Shown: piece after piece, positions 63,078-64,000 of the stretch
Position numbering within the stretch: position 1 is the first letter of the stretch
Layout: every line of letters begins with the position of its first letter
Program-made: the position numbers and the translations under genes
The notes under the pieces: model-generated
What the model saw: only the letters and a program-made list of their open reading frames with translations
Told to the model about the DNA's origin: nothing
Databases searched by the model: none
NCBI GenBank assembly: GCA_016705475.1
Contig: JADIYD010000010.1
Span: 294,039-358,038, forward strand
Length of the DNA: 64,000 nt
Direction of reading: 5' to 3'
Source: Betaproteobacteria bacterium
GTDB taxonomy: Bacteria > Pseudomonadota > Gammaproteobacteria > Burkholderiales > Rhodocyclaceae

Positions 63078-64000
63078 ATGGCACCGACTGATGCTGAAGC
63101 TCAAGAACCTCATGCTCGTCAAGAAAAGATCCATAAGGTTGCAGATCGTGACGGCATGTATGTGGTGGTGTGGGCCAAAGGGGGTCATCGCGGGGGTCGT
63201 TATGACTACTGTTTAGCCAGTCGGCGCGAAACTCTTTACCCTGGGCCAGTACGACGAGTTTCGTCAGCCGGCCCTGGCCGTGATCCCGAGACCATCAAGT
63301 ACGGGGATCCACTCGCTGGCCGACGCCCGCGAACTGATGCGGGCCAAGAATGCTAGTCAGCCTGGGTGAGTCACCGGTACGTGATAAGGCTGATCGGTAA
63401 AAGGGGCTTCGGGAATCGGGAACTTTTCAGACCTTTGCCGAAATCTGGTTGCGCGACGCCGGTTTGGCAGATAGTACAGCAGCGATGCGTAAGATTATCC
63501 TTGATCGCGACGTGCTGGGTTTGCCAGGCAAAACGCAAGCTGAAGAAATTACGCCGGGTCACTGCTACTCTGTGCGAGAAGATCAAAAGAACGTGGGGCG
63601 CTGGCCACGGCGGTATACGCCCGCGAAATCATCCAGCAAGTTCACCGTCACGCCATGTCCTGCGGCCTCAAGATTGAAAACTCCAGCCGAGAGTGTCAAG
63701 GCTTCAGCCATTGCTATATCTAAGCTGCGTGAGCGGGCTTTGACGCCGGGGGAGATACAGACGTTTTTTTTCGTACCGATACCGTCGGGACTTCTTGCCC
63801 ACACTTAAACTCGGCATCAAGTTGGTCCTGCTAACCATGTGTCGCGTAAGGAATTGTTGCAGGCGACCTGGGAAGGAAGTTGGATTTCGAGGCAGCCATC
63901 TGACGGGTTCCGGCCGAGCGCATGAAGGTTTGTCGGCCGCACGTCGTCTATTTGAGCCAACAAGCCCTTGATTTGCTCGTAGGCTCAAGACTTGTGCCGG
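63078..64000 (+). CDS. Tyrosine recombinase/integrase (P4 type), frameshifted, runs off the window
   Basis: Blocks in shifting frames: MAPTDAEAQEPHARQEKIHK, VADRDGMYVVVWAKGGH and RYDYCLASRRETL (the DUF4102 DNA-binding arm of P4-like integrases), SLADARELMRAKN, TFAEIWLRDAGLADSTAAMR, then the catalytic part beginning ARERALTPGEIQTFF-like, LKLGIKLVLLTMCR (the first catalytic Arg region) and VPAERMK-PHVVYLSQQALD. The C-terminal R-H-R-Y remainder lies beyond the window. It probably integrates at the 3' end of guaA, just upstream. Confidence 0.87.

Overview
The window looks like a chromosomal stretch from a betaproteobacterium of the Rhodocyclales (Dechloromonas/Azonexus/Accumulibacter-like). The support is inference from protein style and gene order: an XrtA/PEP-CTERM exopolysaccharide locus, alaA-hom-thrC, pyrG-kdsA-eno-ftsB, smpB-ratA-rnfH and guaB-guaA. 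No search was run.

Layout. 1-6 kb (minus strand): exopolysaccharide genes of an XrtA/PEP-CTERM locus, namely wecB (cut by the window edge), an AAA ATPase, a TIGR03016-type outer-membrane protein, a tyrosine autokinase, a chain-length determinant and a Wza-like export lipoprotein. 6-17 kb: an envelope block with two FtsX-type ABC permeases, their likely ATPase, a DUF1302 protein, a LolA-like protein and a glycosyltransferase; a plus-strand trio of ThiF-like, nitroreductase-like and hexapeptide acyltransferase genes; and a PEP-CTERM protein preceded by a well-matched sigma-54 promoter. 17-29 kb: housekeeping genes (Mth938-like, alaA, hom, rhomboid, DUF2249 plus membrane protein, thrC, GAF protein, methyltransferase, nadC, NAD(P)H-hydrate repair). 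29.9-32.7 kb: a scar made of a histidine-kinase remnant and an MFS transporter gene split by a complete IS3-family element with a 3-bp target duplication. 33-42.4 kb: HDAC-like and thioredoxin genes, then a nine-gene, almost entirely overlapping operon that looks like a secondary-metabolite pathway: DarA-like and DarB-like enzymes, a BtrH-like acyltransferase, an ABC-2 exporter, an acyl carrier protein, a ketosynthase and a chain-length-factor-like ketosynthase. 42.6-47.8 kb: pyrG, kdsA, eno, ftsB, bcp, slyD. 47.8-64 kb: phosphoesterase, mutS, queF, menD, tRNA-Asp, two tandem IS5-family elements, Hpt and response-regulator genes, smpB, ratA, rnfH, DUF4124, guaB, guaA, and the start of a tyrosine integrase that probably marks a genomic island attached at guaA.

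Sequence quality is uneven. Up to about 48 kb there are isolated single-base frameshifts. From about 48.8 kb to the end nearly every gene, including essential ones, carries several indels, two start codons read ACG, and the tRNA acceptor stem does not pair. This is better explained by uncorrected read error than by gene decay, so gene spans there are reconstructed from conserved protein blocks in shifting frames.

How it fits together: the left third makes, chains and exports a surface polysaccharide that probably works with PEP-CTERM proteins sorted by exosortase XrtA (off the window), with at least one substrate under RpoN control. The 34.8-42.4 kb operon is the most interesting candidate system: a carrier-bound product apparently built by ketosynthases, possibly joined by DarA/DarB chemistry, transferred by a BtrH-like enzyme and exported by a dedicated ABC transporter.
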